Below are positions 63,801-64,000 of a stretch of 64,000 nucleotides of DNA, piece by piece. The DNA comes from Tritrichomonas musculus. Taxonomy: Eukaryota > Parabasalia > Tritrichomonadida > Tritrichomonadidae. Below the pieces are notes generated by a model that was not told the origin of the DNA, searched no databases, and was given only the letters and a program-made list of their open reading frames with translations. How positions within the stretch are numbered: the stretch's first letter is position 1; the number at the start of each line of letters is the position of its first letter. The stretch covers positions 4,216,001 through 4,280,000 of the forward strand of contig JAPFFF010000011.1 in NCBI GenBank assembly GCA_039105265.1. Reading direction: 5' to 3'. Both the position numbers and the translations under genes were made by a program.

Positions 63801-64000
63801 ACTGTTCTGCAATGTGAGATCGTTTATTTTAATTGTGAGCTCGGTGATCGTGTTTGCCTTTGATCTGGTCTCGTTAATTGCTTCCTTAGAAATTTTTTTG
63901 AGAAGTTTATTTTGTTCTCTAACCGTTTTGGACTTTTCACGCAAATTTTGAAGGCTAACTTTGAGTGACTCAATTTCAGTTTGTAATATATAGATTTTGG
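60804..64000 (-). CDS. Long coiled-coil protein, C-terminal part; start beyond the window
   Basis: The leftward frame is open to the right window edge without an ATG-defined start (upstream codons read KIYILQTEIESLKVSLQN), so the gene is 5'-partial. At least 1,064 codons are seen. Most of the protein is heptad-rich coil (TVREQNKLLKKISKEAIN; LTLQNSELERSLEEQKKR), broken by an acidic segment (~345-370) and a globular helical part at ~200-300. The C-terminal ~150 residues form a compact helical domain (FGSLDQVIQNDRNIGLQTL, then VVISMRRIQKISGK), followed by a Gly/Ser/Asn/Tyr-rich disordered tail. Codon use is GC-richer than in neighbouring genes. A cytoskeletal, Golgi-tether or flagellar-associated role is possible; no family is identified. 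Confidence 0.85.
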   Translation of the reverse strand, partial: KIYILQTEIESLKVSLQNLREKSKTVREQNKLLKKISKEAINETRSKANTITELTIKINDLTLQNSELERSLEEQKKRISSNESKNSTGQNFSECFDYLSSQIESQSNELSQISENRNYLYKIINKQEKVIDFLCNQVLQREKNKDRPNEEQKASKSVDKIMELNEIQLLEKHLISLAEESKRADIVTMLTSSDSQEENENEPLNSILSTFSFLLNNSEKVEEEKNLDNSSKSSEKVDFSSFKEVCVYLSSLLVFFDKIANSSDAIDWIFSNNYFMDNQSLIGLNLNPYLDTGKTAIKETLMNLVQRLTCFLEDKRIDFMAPDFLHITESLFAKTQKKAKSENTNEKEKQSDSDFSIDSSDITDTNEDDESFVIDEKSALEQQRIFVILTVADVLKNYSLRLEERVDELGINLQEIKDELLQAEMVANDSKSLLESERQKNLKLLDELENLQSKMKSEKQHKNHRKEVETETTIEATEMFTANDNATNGLNNDSTRFCCVNQTISKDDENDKKKFQRLFKLMKKKFEKILKEQEKKINVLSDKLIDTQNELESNKEVNDQISKENKELTETIAVMTERLSQFEIEKDEAVTSRTAKIESDYEEKLNKQKKLNKKLLDDLDEMRKKVELAEDTQNIENKNLENENKELFTKIEVIKANYETLIESYKQKYSDFQEREKKLADENANQTESLKKLNKELNDARIESKISALKNKTLNEKFERQESLHQVKITAMATNFETSLNEKLKRAEIDHENRQKKFLKQLVEELKDFYDFSHSMSEENCLKTVSRIVSQLKEATSKEKLLKKSTETLDEMKSGLNVKSDNELITKVFLLSSLSSVNGQNDSEIENEKIINLRGKMVEFESSLKNWRRWANCMNLVLSDNFSSFSSTSTALAASVKDMAQRGSNSIENDPRFDSELRSKIEEKILSTVGRRRIFRRIEILRNEKIVFLKLLNEFGSLDQVIQNDRNIGLQTLICVVISMRRIQKISGKLPSISIGSGFSGKIALTSGGSNGSSSTQSNNFYRYNLDDRNSYHCYDNSNYDDTYEKGSNSQYQQKKKPPIISCT

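Overview
The window looks like nuclear DNA of a trichomonad (parabasalid) protist, probably close to Tritrichomonas. The evidence is very AT-rich DNA, intron-free long genes, start sites preceded closely by TCAY-type initiator motifs, and a typical set of host families: a BspA-like leucine-rich repeat protein with a DUF3447-type N-terminus, kinase-Sel1 fusions, a long coiled-coil protein and a DENND6-like protein. The genus is inferred; no rRNA or other marker is present.

Bases 1 to about 33,200 are the larger part of a Polinton/Maverick element. Its left end lies outside the window. It carries a protein-primed B-family DNA polymerase, a cluster of small and strongly basic DNA-binding-type genes, fibre-like coiled-coil genes, two tandem and diverged capsid-type genes, an A32/FtsK-type packaging ATPase, a giant 3,774-codon helical repeat gene and several small genes, two of which are under 45 codons. 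Genes at the left read mostly rightward; the structural and packaging genes read mostly leftward, so the two groups converge near 6.7 kb. No integrase or adenain-like protease is in the window; in this family they would be expected nearer the missing left end. The visible part looks young and mostly whole, with perhaps one to three breaks.

From about 33.2 kb the DNA is host. A DENND6-type gene (33.9-35.7 kb) and a BspA-like LRR gene (36.8-38.5 kb) are followed by a decayed coiled-coil/kinase pseudogene (38.8-39.7 kb). A direct tandem duplication of a 7-8 kb gene follows, encoding an N-terminal protein kinase domain and dozens of Sel1 repeats. The right copy (49.3-57.0 kb) is open; the left copy (39.8-46.9 kb) keeps its frame but has two in-frame TAA codons. 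The right copy contains an internal higher-order repeat of 864 bp (8 Sel1 units).

The 2.2-kb gap between the two copies is packed with inverted repeats, including a near-perfect 57-bp palindrome and a ~515-bp element with ~135-bp inverted arms. The 57.0-60.8 kb gap is gene-free and holds a short non-autonomous DNA element with a perfect 10-bp target duplication, plus a 1.46-kb segment bounded by 17-bp inverted repeats. The window ends inside a leftward coiled-coil gene (60.8 kb to beyond 64 kb).

The strongest leads are the capsid-gene pair and giant repeat gene of the Polinton, the tandem kinase-Sel1 locus with its higher-order repeat, and a palindrome core shared by the Polinton edge and the 47.8-kb palindrome.
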